Shown: positions 1-8,077 of the stretch, one piece after another
Position numbering within the stretch: the first letter of the stretch is position 1
How the letters are laid out: every line of letters starts with the position of its first letter
Source of the DNA: VAZQ01 sp963753575
GTDB taxonomy: Bacteria; Pseudomonadota; Alphaproteobacteria; Rhizobiales; Xanthobacteraceae
NCBI GenBank assembly: GCA_963753575.1
Contig: CAVWCR010000003.1
Location: 1,612,001-1,676,000, forward strand
DNA length: 64,000 nt
Direction: 5' to 3'
Made by a program: the position numbers and the translations under genes
The notes under the pieces: generated by a model
Seen by the model: only the letters and a program-made list of their open reading frames with translations
What the model was told of the DNA's origin: nothing
Database searches by the model: none

Positions 1-1
1 G

Positions 2-265
2 CACGTCGACATCAACGAGACGATGGTGCGAGCGATCGCCCGGCAGGCGGAAGCCGAGCGCATCCGGCGCGCCAAGATCATCGATGCCGAGGGCGAATTC
101 CAGGCGGCTGAGAAGCTCGCGCAGGCCGGCGAGATCCTGTCAAAGCGCTCGGAGGCGATGCAGCTGCGCTATTTCACGGCACTCCAGAACATCGCGGGCG
201 ATCGCACCAACACCATCATACTTCCGATCCCCACCAACCTGTTGCAGACGCCGCGGGGGAGTTGA
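2..265 (+). CDS. Slipin/stomatin-type SPFH (band 7) protein, 3' end only
   Basis: Only the last 87 codons are inside the window; the frame is open from base 2. The visible part is the charged, Ala/Glu-rich coiled-coil that follows the SPFH domain (ARQAEAERIRRAKIIDAEG, then GEFQAAEKL) and the conserved hydrophobic tail ending TIILPIPTNLL, as in bacterial slipins. These are membrane-anchored scaffold proteins that oligomerise at the inner membrane, often beside an NfeD partner, which would lie upstream and cannot be seen. It converges on the copper cluster with 17 bases between stop codons. The family call is firm; the exact subfamily is inferred. Confidence 0.85.
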   Translation, partial: HVDINETMVRAIARQAEAERIRRAKIIDAEGEFQAAEKLAQAGEILSKRSEAMQLRYFTALQNIAGDRTNTIILPIPTNLLQTPRGS

Positions 266-282
266 TCGCGACGGATCGCGTC

Positions 283-1893
283 TTACGGCATTTGCCGAAG
301 CTCGGGGTCATCCTCGATCACGATCTTCTCGAAATCGTTGATCAGGATCTCGACCCGCAGGTGCCAGCGACCGGCGACCGGAATGCGCAGGTCGTCAATC
401 CGCCAGTTGCCATCGCCGGCATCGCCGTCGCTCACGGCGGCGCGCCGCATCGGCTCGATGCCGGCGGCCGGGTTGGCAAAAACGAGCGTCAGCTCCTTGG
501 CGGCAAGCGGACGCAGCTGGGCGCCGAGCAGCCGCACGCCCATCCTGCCGCCGCGTCCGCGCACGGGCGCGATGTCGATCTGCGCCTTGGCGCGTTCGCC
601 GTTGACATGAAACGAGACCTGCGGGGCGGCCGCGAGCGCGCGCGGCGGCGGGGTGAAGCGCCAGAGCGCGACCAGCGCCAGGACGACGAGCGCGAGCGCA
701 AGCTCGCTCCTGATCGATGCCGCGAGCGGTCGCGCAGCCGCGGCCCCCGCCGCTTGAAACCGCGGCACGAGCGCATACCGGTTTGCGGCGGCCAGTGCGA
801 GCACGACCGCAACCACCCCTAGCTTGCCGGCCAGCACAAAGCCGTAGCGGGTCGTCCACAGCGCATCGACGCGATCAAACTGAACGATGACAAGCGCTGC
901 TCCGGTTGCGACCAACACGGCGAGCGGAACCGGGATCAGACGTGAAAAGCGCGCGAGCGTCACCTGATCGCCTGCCCGGATCGCAAGCGCAAGCGGAACG
1001 AGCGCACCGATCCAGAACGCCACGCAAACGGCGTGCAGGAAAACTACCGTGCGCGTGAGCCAGCGCGGCTCAACGCTGCCGGCGTGTCCACTGAGCGCCA
1101 GCGCCAGCCCGGTTCCGAGCAGAGCAACGAGCGCCAGCGCGCGCGCGAGGCGCACCGGGTCGACTGCCAGCGCGAACAGGCCGACAACGAACACGCCTTC
1201 GATCGCAAGCACGGTCGTCCCGTAGGCGGTGGAAAAACCCGCGTGGTAGACCGGCGCCGGCGTGCGCGCCAATCCCGAGATCGGCAGGTCGAGCGCATCG
1301 AGGCCCTGCAGGCCGAGCGAAATCAGTGTCGCGGCGAGACCGGCAGCAAGCAACGCTACCAGAAGGCCTCGTGCGCGCGTTGTCGTATCGACCCAGATGC
1401 CGAAGAAGACGCCGCCAACGCCGAGGAACAGCGCCGCATAGACCGCTAGCTTCGCCGCCCAGAGCGCTAACCGCACGGCCGCATCTCCGGAATTCGGCGC
1501 CCCGGCGGCGGCCCCGCTCGCCGCACCGACCGAGAACAGGAGCGAGCCGCCGACCGGATGGCCGTCGGCCGACACCACGCGCCAGCTCAGCACGTGCGTG
1601 CCCTGGCGCAGCCGCGGCGGCGTGACGGTCACCACACGATCCTGTGCCAGCACAGGCGGCGCGGTGATCTCGCCGCCCGGACCGATCAGCCGTATCACCA
1701 ACGGCGAGACCGGCTCATTGAACGTCAGCGTTAGGACCTTGGGCGCCTCTGCCAGCGTGGCGCCGTCGATCGGCTCCGTTCGCACCAGCGACGCGTGCGC
1801 GAACGCTGCCGAGGACGCCGCCAGCGCGGTCAGCAGAATGACGATGAAGGCGAGACGCGACACGTCAGCGCTTGGCACGTCAGCGCTTGGCAC
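283..1893 (-). CDS. CopC-CopD fusion copper resistance/uptake membrane protein
   Basis: A 536-residue two-domain protein. After a signal peptide comes a CopC cupredoxin-like domain (about 32-130) beginning at HASLVRTEP, so mature residue 1 is the His expected of a Cu(II) ligand, with a second conserved site at DGHPVGG. About eight hydrophobic segments (150-420) form the CopD domain, followed by a periplasmic C-terminal domain as in YcnJ-type fusions. Such proteins move or buffer copper at the inner membrane. It is the last gene of a leftward cluster with YcnI and DUF2946. The start is a GTG two bases beyond the stop of ycnI; a 15-bp tandem repeat supplies two further in-frame GTGs, so the exact start is uncertain. 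Confidence 0.9.
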   Translation of the reverse strand: MPSADVPSADVSRLAFIVILLTALAASSAAFAHASLVRTEPIDGATLAEAPKVLTLTFNEPVSPLVIRLIGPGGEITAPPVLAQDRVVTVTPPRLRQGTHVLSWRVVSADGHPVGGSLLFSVGAASGAAAGAPNSGDAAVRLALWAAKLAVYAALFLGVGGVFFGIWVDTTTRARGLLVALLAAGLAATLISLGLQGLDALDLPISGLARTPAPVYHAGFSTAYGTTVLAIEGVFVVGLFALAVDPVRLARALALVALLGTGLALALSGHAGSVEPRWLTRTVVFLHAVCVAFWIGALVPLALAIRAGDQVTLARFSRLIPVPLAVLVATGAALVIVQFDRVDALWTTRYGFVLAGKLGVVAVVLALAAANRYALVPRFQAAGAAAARPLAASIRSELALALVVLALVALWRFTPPPRALAAAPQVSFHVNGERAKAQIDIAPVRGRGGRMGVRLLGAQLRPLAAKELTLVFANPAAGIEPMRRAAVSDGDAGDGNWRIDDLRIPVAGRWHLRVEILINDFEKIVIEDDPELRQMP

Positions 1894-1905
1894 GTCAGCG
1901 CCTGG
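1861..1905. repeat. Three 15-bp tandem units spanning the ycnI stop and copCD start
   Basis: Units at 1861-1875, 1876-1890 and 1891-1905 read cacgtcagcgcttgg on the plus strand, the third with one mismatch. On the coding strand every unit carries TGA-C-GTG, that is the stop codon of the upstream gene and the start codon of the downstream gene one base apart. The repeat gives CopCD the N-terminal repetition PSADVPSADVS and three alternative GTG starts in one frame. Confidence 0.9.
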
Positions 1906-2416
1906 GCAACAACGTCAGGCCAGGCGCCGGCTCCGGACCGCCATGTCCACCGTGCTCGCCTTCCTTCGGAATCTCGATCCAGCGATGGACGCCCTTTTCG
2001 CATTCCTGCACGACCGGGAAAAAGATGGTCTTGCCGGCTTCGAGCTCCTCCGCCAGCATGCTCGTGAACACGAACTCGTCGTAGTAGGCGTCGAGGAGCC
2101 TGCCGCCGGACCACGCAATCTCGGTCACGCCCTCGGTGACCTTGGTGCCGCGCAGCGTGAAGGGCTTGGCATACTTGCCGCTGACGATATTGAGCTGCCA
2201 ACCTGGCTTGGGCATCGGCTTCACGCCGATGACGCCAGCCGGAATGCGAATGCGGATCGCGGTGGTGGCGGTGCCGTTGCAGCCGTGAGGCACCCGCATA
2301 ACCGCCTTGTAGGACGATGCGACCGGCGCCTGCTGGCGTTCAAGCGTGACATGCGCGGACGCGCCAGTGGCGAGCAGGAGGACGCCTGCGGCGCCCGAAA
2401 ACAAACCCCGAAACAT
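1895..2416 (-). CDS. YcnI-family (DUF1775) periplasmic copper-binding protein
   Basis: 173 residues. The ATG at 2416 gives a clean signal peptide (MFRGLFSGAAGVLLLATGAS) with cleavage before AHVTLER, leaving the N-terminal His used for copper by YcnI/DUF1775 proteins. The body has the conserved pattern RVPHGC, IRIPAGV and PKPGW. Unlike Bacillus YcnI there is no C-terminal membrane helix, only a Gly/Pro-rich tail. Known role of the family: extracytoplasmic copper chaperone or store working with CopC/CopD (YcnJ). It sits between DUF2946 and CopCD on one strand, so one copper operon is likely. Confidence 0.88.
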   Translation of the reverse strand: MFRGLFSGAAGVLLLATGASAHVTLERQQAPVASSYKAVMRVPHGCNGTATTAIRIRIPAGVIGVKPMPKPGWQLNIVSGKYAKPFTLRGTKVTEGVTEIAWSGGRLLDAYYDEFVFTSMLAEELEAGKTIFFPVVQECEKGVHRWIEIPKEGEHGGHGGPEPAPGLTLLPRR

Positions 2417-2486
2417 GGCAAGAGGCTCCCAAGATTTGAGCAAGAACCCGGGCAGACGGATATCGGCCCGCAATGATCAGACGGGT

Positions 2487-2876
2487 TCAGGCAAAGCTCG
2501 GAGGCGCTTGCGAGGGCCCCGCGCGCACCGCGTACCGAACGGTCAGAATGGGTTGAGGCGCGGGCATCCACAGGCGCCTGACATGCTCGAAATGACCGAC
2601 AACCGGCGGCGTCACCGACACCAGCGCAGGCGCCGTGGCGGCGCAGAGCGCGCAGCACATTTCGCACGCGCTGCCCGACCCAGGCGCGCCGTCCGCGGCA
2701 GGGTCCGCGCCCCCTGCCCCATGGCAGATCGCATCGAACGGGCTTGCCATGAGCCGTGCCGCCGCTTGCGCGGTCGCAAGCCCTGCGAGCAGCGTCTGCA
2801 GCGCGACCAGCGCCACCGCGACGGCGATCAGCGGACGCCGGCACTCACGGAGCTGGGCGAGGAAGCCCGTGATCAA
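2487..2876 (-). CDS. DUF2946-like small membrane protein of the copper cluster
   Basis: 129 residues, first gene of the leftward copper cluster. One N-terminal hydrophobic segment (about 14-38) is followed by a Cys-rich stretch with CHGAGG and CEMCCALC, the hallmark of DUF2946 proteins that accompany copper import and resistance genes. No ATG is available at the front; the TTG at 2876 is preceded by GAGAGG at good spacing. Function inside the family is not established; the Cys and His residues and the neighbours suggest copper handling. Confidence 0.75.
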   Translation of the reverse strand: MITGFLAQLRECRRPLIAVAVALVALQTLLAGLATAQAAARLMASPFDAICHGAGGADPAADGAPGSGSACEMCCALCAATAPALVSVTPPVVGHFEHVRRLWMPAPQPILTVRYAVRAGPSQAPPSFA

Positions 2877-2890
2877 GAGAACCTCTCGGT

Positions 2891-3053
2891 AGTGCCCCGC
2901 TTCCGAAGTTCGTGATACATTGCAACAACCTCTGACACGAACTTCGGAAACAAAAGGGGCACAGCAACTCTATGAGTCTAGTGCCGCTTTTCGATTTGAG
3001 GTTCCTAGCTGAGTTTGCGGCAACCGCTGTAGGAACCTCAAATCGGCGGCACT
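2891..3053 (+). repeat. Bimodular two-hairpin dispersed repeat, copy A
   Basis: Two long inverted repeats in tandem. Module 1 (2892-2963) starts GTGCCCCGCTTCCGAAGTTC and ends with its complement before GGGGCAC. Module 2 (2980-3053) starts AGTGCCGC and ends GCGGCACT, with inner arms GAGGTTCCT/AGGAACCTC. Each module has AGTGCC-type ends. It fills the gap between DUF2946 and aat. Copies B and C lie at 7172-7336 (inverted) and 49268-49433. Confidence 0.85.
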
Positions 3054-3138
3054 GGTAACCCTAGCATGCTATAGTGCGCGGCGCATCGGGTCCGAGGCCG
3101 TAGCGGAACCGAGGCGATACCCGCGGCAGACACCAAAC

Positions 3139-3819
3139 ATGGCCAATCGCAAATCCGCCTTCATCGAGATCACCCCGGAAGTGCTGCTCAAAGCCTATGC
3201 CTGCGGCATCTTTCCGATGGCCGAAAGCGCGGACGATCCCGCGCTCTACTGGATCGAGCCCGAGATGCGCGGGATCATTCCGCTCGATCGCTTCCACGTC
3301 CCGGCCCGGCTCGCGCGCACCGTGCGCTCCGACCGCTACATGATCACGGTCAACCGCGACTTCGACGGCGTGCTGGATGGTTGCGCGGAGCCGCAGCCCG
3401 GGCGCCAGCGCACCTGGATCAACGCGCGCATCCGCGCGCTCTACCGCAAGCTCTACGAGCGCCGCCATTGCCACAGCCTTGAGGTCTATGACGGCGACCT
3501 CTTGGTGGGTGGGCTCTACGGCGTCTCGCTCGGCCGTGCCTTCTTCGGTGAGAGCATGTTCCATCGCGCGCGCGACGCCTCCAAGGTGGCGCTGGTGCAC
3601 CTGATCGCGCGTCTCAAAGCCGGCGGCTTCAAGCTTCTGGATACTCAGTTCGTCACCGACCACCTGAAGACCTTCGGCGCGGTCGAGGTCCCGCGGCGCC
3701 AGTATCACAAGCTCCTGGAAGCGTCGCTCGGCGGCGACGGCGATTTTGCCGCGCTCGACACGAGCCGGCCGGTGAGCGGAGAAGAGGCGTTGGCGCAGCT
3801 TGCCACGCCGGCCGCCTGA
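3139..3819 (+). CDS. aat: Leucyl/phenylalanyl-tRNA--protein transferase
   Basis: 226 residues, full length for Aat. It transfers Leu or Phe from aminoacyl-tRNA to proteins with N-terminal Arg or Lys, creating the primary destabilising residue read by ClpS (encoded at 17454). Family blocks are clear: AYACGIFPMAES and YWIEPEMRGIIPLD at the front, VNRDFDGVLDGCAEP, then EVYDGDLLVGGLYGVSLGRA, FFGESMF, and LLDTQFVTDHL with the catalytic-site Gln. It converges on DUF2155, leaving three bases between stops. The aat, DUF2155, NDUFA12 neighbourhood is common in Bradyrhizobium-like genomes. Confidence 0.97.
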   Translation: MANRKSAFIEITPEVLLKAYACGIFPMAESADDPALYWIEPEMRGIIPLDRFHVPARLARTVRSDRYMITVNRDFDGVLDGCAEPQPGRQRTWINARIRALYRKLYERRHCHSLEVYDGDLLVGGLYGVSLGRAFFGESMFHRARDASKVALVHLIARLKAGGFKLLDTQFVTDHLKTFGAVEVPRRQYHKLLEASLGGDGDFAALDTSRPVSGEEALAQLATPAA

Positions 3820-3822
3820 CGA

Positions 3823-4728
3823 TCAGCGAATCGGCGGAAGACCCTGCGACTGTCGCTGCTGTCGCTGCGACCTTTGCTTTTGCTGCCTGCGCGTAGGCTG
3901 CGCGGCCGCTGGCGGCGGGGTCGGCGCAGGCTGCTCCGCGGTGACAACCGGGTTCTTACAGTCGGTCAGCCAAATGTCGTAGATCGGATGCTCGACGGCA
4001 TGCAGGCCGGGGCTTGCGGCAAACATCCAGCCGGTAAAGATGCGGCGCACCTCGCCCTTCAGCGTTACCTCGTCGACCTCGACAAAGGAATCGGTATTGG
4101 CGGTCTCGGTCGCGGGACGCGTAAAGCAGGCGCGCGGCGTCAGCTGCAGCGCACCGAACTGGACGGTTTCGCCGATGGCGACGTCGAAGCTGATGATGCG
4201 GCCGGTGATCTTGTCGAGCCCGGAGAACAGCGCCGACTTGTTGGCGATGCGCACCGACGGCGGCTCGGTGATGACCTCGTCGCCGGGTTGCGGCGAGGTG
4301 TCGGCCGGTTGCTGCGGGACGGCACCCGGTTGCTGCGGAACAGCGCCCGGTTGCTCCGGGACAACGATTGATTCGCGCGGCGCCGGTGGCGTGAGTTCGC
4401 GCTGGGCCGGTGGCTCGAGCGCCGCTCCGCTTGGCGGCGGCAGCGGACGCGATTGCACGCCGCCATAGGGGCCGGGCGCGCTTCTGGCCGGCGGATAGTC
4501 CGACGGCGGCGGATAATCCGAAGGGGGCGGGTAGTTCGAAGGCGGTGGGTAGTTCGCCTGCGGTGGATAGGGCTGCGGCGCCGGCATCTGCTGACGGCCG
4601 CCCGGAATACTCGAGGGCGGACGCGGCGGCGGATCCCCGAAGATCCAGCCGAATTGCGCCACCGCGGGTGCGGCCATGCCCACCACCAGGATGGCGGCAC
4701 TAGCGAGAACAGACGTTCGTCGTCCCAT
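3823..4728 (-). CDS. DUF2155 exported protein with proline-rich repeats
   Basis: 301 residues. An N-terminal signal peptide (MGRRTSVLASAAILVVGMAA) ends at AVAQ. A Pro/Tyr-rich linker follows with tandem YPPPSN/YPPPSD units (about 57-80) and a QQPGAVP repeat, then the DUF2155 domain (about 170-265): SALFSGLDKITGRIISFDV, GWMFAASPGLHAVEHP and a Cys pair (CF, DCK). The C-terminus is a Gln/Arg-rich tail. DUF2155 proteins are alphaproteobacterial, envelope-located and of unknown role. It is probably co-transcribed with the NDUFA12 gene upstream, 190 bases away. Confidence 0.88.
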   Translation of the reverse strand: MGRRTSVLASAAILVVGMAAPAVAQFGWIFGDPPPRPPSSIPGGRQQMPAPQPYPPQANYPPPSNYPPPSDYPPPSDYPPARSAPGPYGGVQSRPLPPPSGAALEPPAQRELTPPAPRESIVVPEQPGAVPQQPGAVPQQPADTSPQPGDEVITEPPSVRIANKSALFSGLDKITGRIISFDVAIGETVQFGALQLTPRACFTRPATETANTDSFVEVDEVTLKGEVRRIFTGWMFAASPGLHAVEHPIYDIWLTDCKNPVVTAEQPAPTPPPAAAQPTRRQQKQRSQRQQRQSQGLPPIR

Positions 4729-4842
4729 CCGAAGGGTGCCCAGGAATCGACCACGGGAAGCACACAGGATGCGAACCTATCCCGGCGTCCTGATCCCACC
4801 GGTTAACACGGGGAATACGGCGGGGAAAGGGCGAGCAGGTGA

Positions 4843-4870
4843 TCCGCCAGTGGATCGATCCACTGGCGGA
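4843..4870. repeat. Perfect 28-bp palindrome between NDUFA12 and DUF2155
   Basis: tccgccagtggatc is followed directly by its exact complement gatccactggcgga, with no loop. It lies in the 190-bp gap between two leftward genes. There is no T-run, so it is not an ordinary terminator; a dyad operator or a small mobile palindrome are both possible. Confidence 0.75.
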
Positions 4871-4918
4871 AAGCCTTCAAATTGAACGATTTTTCGGTAT
4901 TGCGAAGCAGTGCCCGGA

Positions 4919-5326
4919 TCAGCGGCCAGGCGACCACGCCTTGTAGTCGCCGGTCGCCTTGGGACGGCGCCCCTGCGCCAGGGTCGAGCCGGTCGGGCGA
5001 TGGGCGCCGGCGGTTCCGGTGAGATTCGGCCGGTGCGGCTTCCACCAGGGGCGCGGCACCACCTTGTCCTCGGTCGGCGGAACATCAACGGTGTGGTGCA
5101 GCCAGCCGTGCCAGGACGGAGGTATGGTCGAGGCTTCGGCAACGCCGTTGTAGGTCACCCAGCGCCGCTCGAAACCCAGGCCCGGATCGATCTTGCCGCC
5201 GCGGGTGCGGTAGTAGCGGTTGCCGAACTCGTCCTCGCCGACCAATTCGCCGTAGAGGCTGGTCCAGACCTGGGTGCCGAAGGTCTGACCGTTCCACCAT
5301 GTGAAGAAGCGAAGCAGGAAATTCAT
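4919..5326 (-). CDS. NADH:ubiquinone oxidoreductase 17.2 kDa subunit (NDUFA12 family)
   Basis: 135 residues, a supernumerary complex I subunit that alphaproteobacteria share with mitochondria. Family features: WWNGQTFGTQ at the front, GEDEFGNRYYRTR, then RRWVTYNGVAEAS and PPSWHGWLHH, followed by a basic Pro-rich tail ending YKAWSPGR. It has no signal peptide or membrane span, consistent with a peripheral matrix-side subunit. In these genomes the gene normally lies away from the nuo operon, as here, beside DUF2155 and aat. Confidence 0.95.
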   Translation of the reverse strand: MNFLLRFFTWWNGQTFGTQVWTSLYGELVGEDEFGNRYYRTRGGKIDPGLGFERRWVTYNGVAEASTIPPSWHGWLHHTVDVPPTEDKVVPRPWWKPHRPNLTGTAGAHRPTGSTLAQGRRPKATGDYKAWSPGR

Positions 5327-5412
5327 GGGCTGCGGTCATGACACCTGGCAGCCGCGATGTCCAGCACAACGGCTCGACCGGTCCGGCGAGCAAAACCTTG
5401 CGGGCGTGACTA

Positions 5413-5511
5413 TTCTGGACGCGCGCCCATCCGAAAGGATTCGAGACCGTCGCCGACCTGATCAAGGCCGCCAAGGCAAAGCCGGGCGCGATGATCGGCA
5501 TCAAGCCGACA
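5413..5511 (+). pseudogene. Short TctC-type solute-binding protein remnant
   Basis: Thirty-odd codons read HPKGFETVADLIKAAKAKPG, the block that in Bug/TctC periplasmic binding proteins precedes the ligand-loop region. A TGA lies just upstream in frame at 5407-5409 and the downstream frame loses all similarity. No other part of a TctC gene is recognisable between 5327 and 6056, apart from a 41-codon reading frame on the other strand. Read as a gene scar; a chance match is possible because the piece is so short. Confidence 0.45.
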
Positions 5512-5642
5512 CGACAACCGTGCCCGCGCGCGGCGCGTTGCGGCAGACCAGTCACATGGCCTCGCGCGCCGGCAAAGGCGCACAGCCACCGTTGTCACGT
5601 CATGAGGCCACCCGGTTCCGAGAAACCGGCGTGTGCGTTAGG

Positions 5643-5768
5643 TCACACACGAAAGTGGTGCAGGATCGTCACCGATGCCTGCACGGCCGCCGACGCGAAG
5701 CGGCCGTCGTTCACGACGTGGTCATAGCCGACCAATATGGCCAGCACCAAGAGAGCGACACGTAGCAT
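5643..5768 (-). CDS. Putative 41-residue single-span membrane peptide
   Basis: ATG at 5768 is preceded by GGTGGAG about eight bases upstream. The product begins MLRVALLVLAILVGYDHVV, one transmembrane helix, continues NDGRFASAAVQASVTILHHF and stops at TGA. Short peptides of this build (hydrophobic start, a DGR motif, an amphipathic tail) are often seen in Bradyrhizobium-type genomes. Nothing else in this stretch competes with it. Function unknown. Confidence 0.42.
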   Translation of the reverse strand: MLRVALLVLAILVGYDHVVNDGRFASAAVQASVTILHHFRV

Positions 5769-6056
5769 GGCCAGAACTCCACCAATCCGACCAATGACGA
5801 TGGGCCTATTCTAATCAATGCACATTTCAATAATGGTAAAATGGAACACTAAAATTGTCCGCAATTGATGGTTGAAGCTGCGCCCGGCGCCACGACCACG
5901 CATCGAAGGCTGCCGCACAAAAGCACCGCATTCCCCGAGCCGCAGCACGCTCCGACGAGCAAATGACGCAGCCGCCGGTTCTGGCGCTCGTGCTCGCCCG
6001 TGCGTACACATGCGATCACACGGACATGCCGGTCCGAGGATGCGAATGGTGAACCC

Positions 6057-7169
6057 ATGATCGAGGACATCCGGTATTTTCTGGCACAGTTGCGTGCCTA
6101 CCTGACCTTTGCGCCGGATTGGCTCGTCGGCGCGCTCATGCTCGCGCTTGCAGCGCTGATCGCGCTCTCCATCCACGGCACCCTCATCCGGCTGCTGCGT
6201 CGCCTGCTGCGCGAGCGGCTTGGCCATATGCGCTCGTTCCTCAACTCCACGAAGACGCAGACGCGGCTGGCGCTCCTGGTCATCGCCCTTTTCATCGTGC
6301 TTCCGGCCGCGCCGTTCGACGAGGAGACTGAAGGCGTGATCGCGAGGCTCCTGCTGCTCGCGTTGATCGCGCTGATCGGCTGGGCGGCGGTCACCACCGT
6401 CAACATGACCGGCGATCTCTACCTCGCGCGCTTTCAGCTCGACGCTCCGGACAATCTCATTGCCCGCAAGCACTTGACGCAGGTGCGCGTCCTCACCCGC
6501 GCGGTCAACACGGTGCTGATCATCGCGACCATCGGCGCGCTGCTGATGACCTTCGAAACCGTGCGGATCTACGGCGTGAGCCTGTTCGCCTCCGCCGGCA
6601 TCGCCGGACTGGCGGCGGGCCTCGCGGCGCGGTCGCTGCTGGGCAACCTGTTGGCCGGCATCCAGATCGCGGTGGCGCAGCCGATCCGCATCGATGACAG
6701 CGTGATCGTCGAGAACGAGTTCGGCCGGGTCGAGGAAATCACCTCGACCTACGTGGTGCTGCGCCTGTGGGACCTGCGACGCCTGATCGTGCCGCTTTCC
6801 TACTTCATCGAGAAGCCGTTCCAGAACTGGACGCGGGAATCGACCAGCCTGATCGGCTCGGTGACGCTGCACGTCGACTACGCGGCGCCGGTCGAACGCA
6901 TCCGCGCGAAAGCAGCCGAGTTCGCCAAAGCCTCACCGCTGTGGGACGGCCAGCTGGTCAAGCTGCAGGTGCTGGAGGCAAGGGAAAGCACGATCGAGCT
7001 GCGCGTGATCGTGAGCGCGCGCTCGGCCGGCGACGCCTTCGACCTGCGCTGCGAGCTGCGCGAAAAGCTCGTCGACTTCCTGCAACGCGAGATCCCGAGC
7101 GCCTTGCCGCGTGGGCGGCGCGAAATCGTGTCGGCGCCGCAGGCGAAGCCTGATCAGAGCTACGCCTGA
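6057..7169 (+). CDS. MscS-family mechanosensitive ion channel
   Basis: 370 residues from the ATG at 6057. Three to four N-terminal helices (about 20-150) lead into the MscS pore helix and beta domain: GVSLFASAGIAGLAAGLAAR is the glycine/alanine-rich pore-lining segment, then SLLGNLLAGIQIAVAQPIRI and DDSVIVENEFGRVEEITSTY form the conserved beta domain, followed by a C-terminal alpha/beta domain. Known role: tension-gated release of solutes under hypo-osmotic shock; many paralogues have other gating. A stand-alone gene, with the two-hairpin repeat directly after its stop codon. Confidence 0.93.
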   Translation: MIEDIRYFLAQLRAYLTFAPDWLVGALMLALAALIALSIHGTLIRLLRRLLRERLGHMRSFLNSTKTQTRLALLVIALFIVLPAAPFDEETEGVIARLLLLALIALIGWAAVTTVNMTGDLYLARFQLDAPDNLIARKHLTQVRVLTRAVNTVLIIATIGALLMTFETVRIYGVSLFASAGIAGLAAGLAARSLLGNLLAGIQIAVAQPIRIDDSVIVENEFGRVEEITSTYVVLRLWDLRRLIVPLSYFIEKPFQNWTRESTSLIGSVTLHVDYAAPVERIRAKAAEFAKASPLWDGQLVKLQVLEARESTIELRVIVSARSAGDAFDLRCELREKLVDFLQREIPSALPRGRREIVSAPQAKPDQSYA

Positions 7170-7171
7170 GC

Positions 7172-7336
7172 TAGTGCCGCCGATCTGAAGTCCTACAACA
7201 CTTGCGGCAACTCGCTTAGGAACTTCAGATCGAAAAGCGGCACTAGAATCATAGAGTTGCTAGTGCCCCTTTGTTTCCGAAGTTCGTGTCGGAGGGTGCA
7301 GCAATAACTCAACGAACTTCGGAGACGGGGCACTAG
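7172..7336 (-). repeat. Bimodular two-hairpin dispersed repeat, copy B (inverted)
   Basis: The same element as 2891-3053 in opposite orientation: module 2 first (TAGTGCCGCCGATCTGAAGT to GCGGCACTA), spacer gaatcatagagttgc, then module 1 (TAGTGCCCCTTTGTTTCCGA to GGGGCACTA). Stems are kept although bases differ from copy A, for example GAACTTCAGATC in place of GAACCTCAAATC, with partner changes on the other arm. It starts three bases after the MscS stop codon. Confidence 0.85.
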
Positions 7337-8077
7337 CCGACCTGCCTGGCGTCGCGGCGGCGGTCGCCGCCGCCGAGGGTGCGTCGGCTCCCTCGGGCCG
7401 GTTCGGCCAATTCGGCCCGTACAAAAGCTGTTGACAATTCGCATGATCGTGACCGCCGCATGTCGGTTTCCCACACTTCCACAGGTTTCAGGACACCGGC
7501 GGCGGCGCGGCAAATTTACCGGTTGCGGAGGTCCGGCCGCACGTCAGTACCGTCCGCTGGCCACTGTCCCGGGGTTTGCACGCGCCCTGGCCGGCTTGAC
7601 CACAGGGGTACAACCCAAGGGTGCTGTCGAATCGAGCAGGGAAAATCGATACTTCCAGTCCTCCCGCCAATTCTCTCCCCAGACTTCACAGATTCGCACA
7701 ACATTTAGCGTTTGATTCAGAACTCAGACGCTACTGCTTGACGACAGCGGCAGAGTCGTCCTAGCCTCTGACCGTTCGGCGCGAGTGGTTCGAAGTACCC
7801 GCCGGGCGCTCTCCTGACAGGGTCGGCGTTACCACTCCGTCTGCCACTCGGCACCGGAGCGGGCCGTCTTGTCGTCGCCAGGAAGAGCGATCCGGACGCG
7901 CCGCAACACTCGGGGACCGGGGGGCCGGCCCGAGAGCTGGGACAGGCGTTGGCAGAGCCGGGGCAACCGGGTGGCAAGCGCGGATCGGGACAGGGGTCCG
8001 CGCGCAAAACAGGTGTCGGATGCCTATATGGGGGAATGTCCCCAAGGGCATCTGCGCCGGGAAAAATGGGGCGAGCA
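7337..8077. other. Long gene-free leader upstream of nrdJ
   Basis: 740 bases without a convincing gene. No cobalamin-riboswitch core could be made out by eye, although nrdJ needs B12. One weak NrdR-box-like stretch, gcacaacatttagcgt (7696-7711), matches about 12 of 16 consensus positions, but the usual second box at a distance of about 31 bases is not seen. A TTGACA at 7432-7437 has no clear -10 partner. Confidence 0.4.

Noticed and set aside
5811..6872. A 353-codon open frame on the minus strand
   Set aside because: It lies antisense to the MscS gene and consists of Arg/Gln/His/Asp-rich sequence typical of the complement of a GC-rich gene; no family pattern.
7740..8077. Cobalamin riboswitch upstream of nrdJ
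   Set aside because: Only an isolated 'tgccactcgg' resembles the B12-box; no matching core helices could be traced, so it is not listed as a feature.
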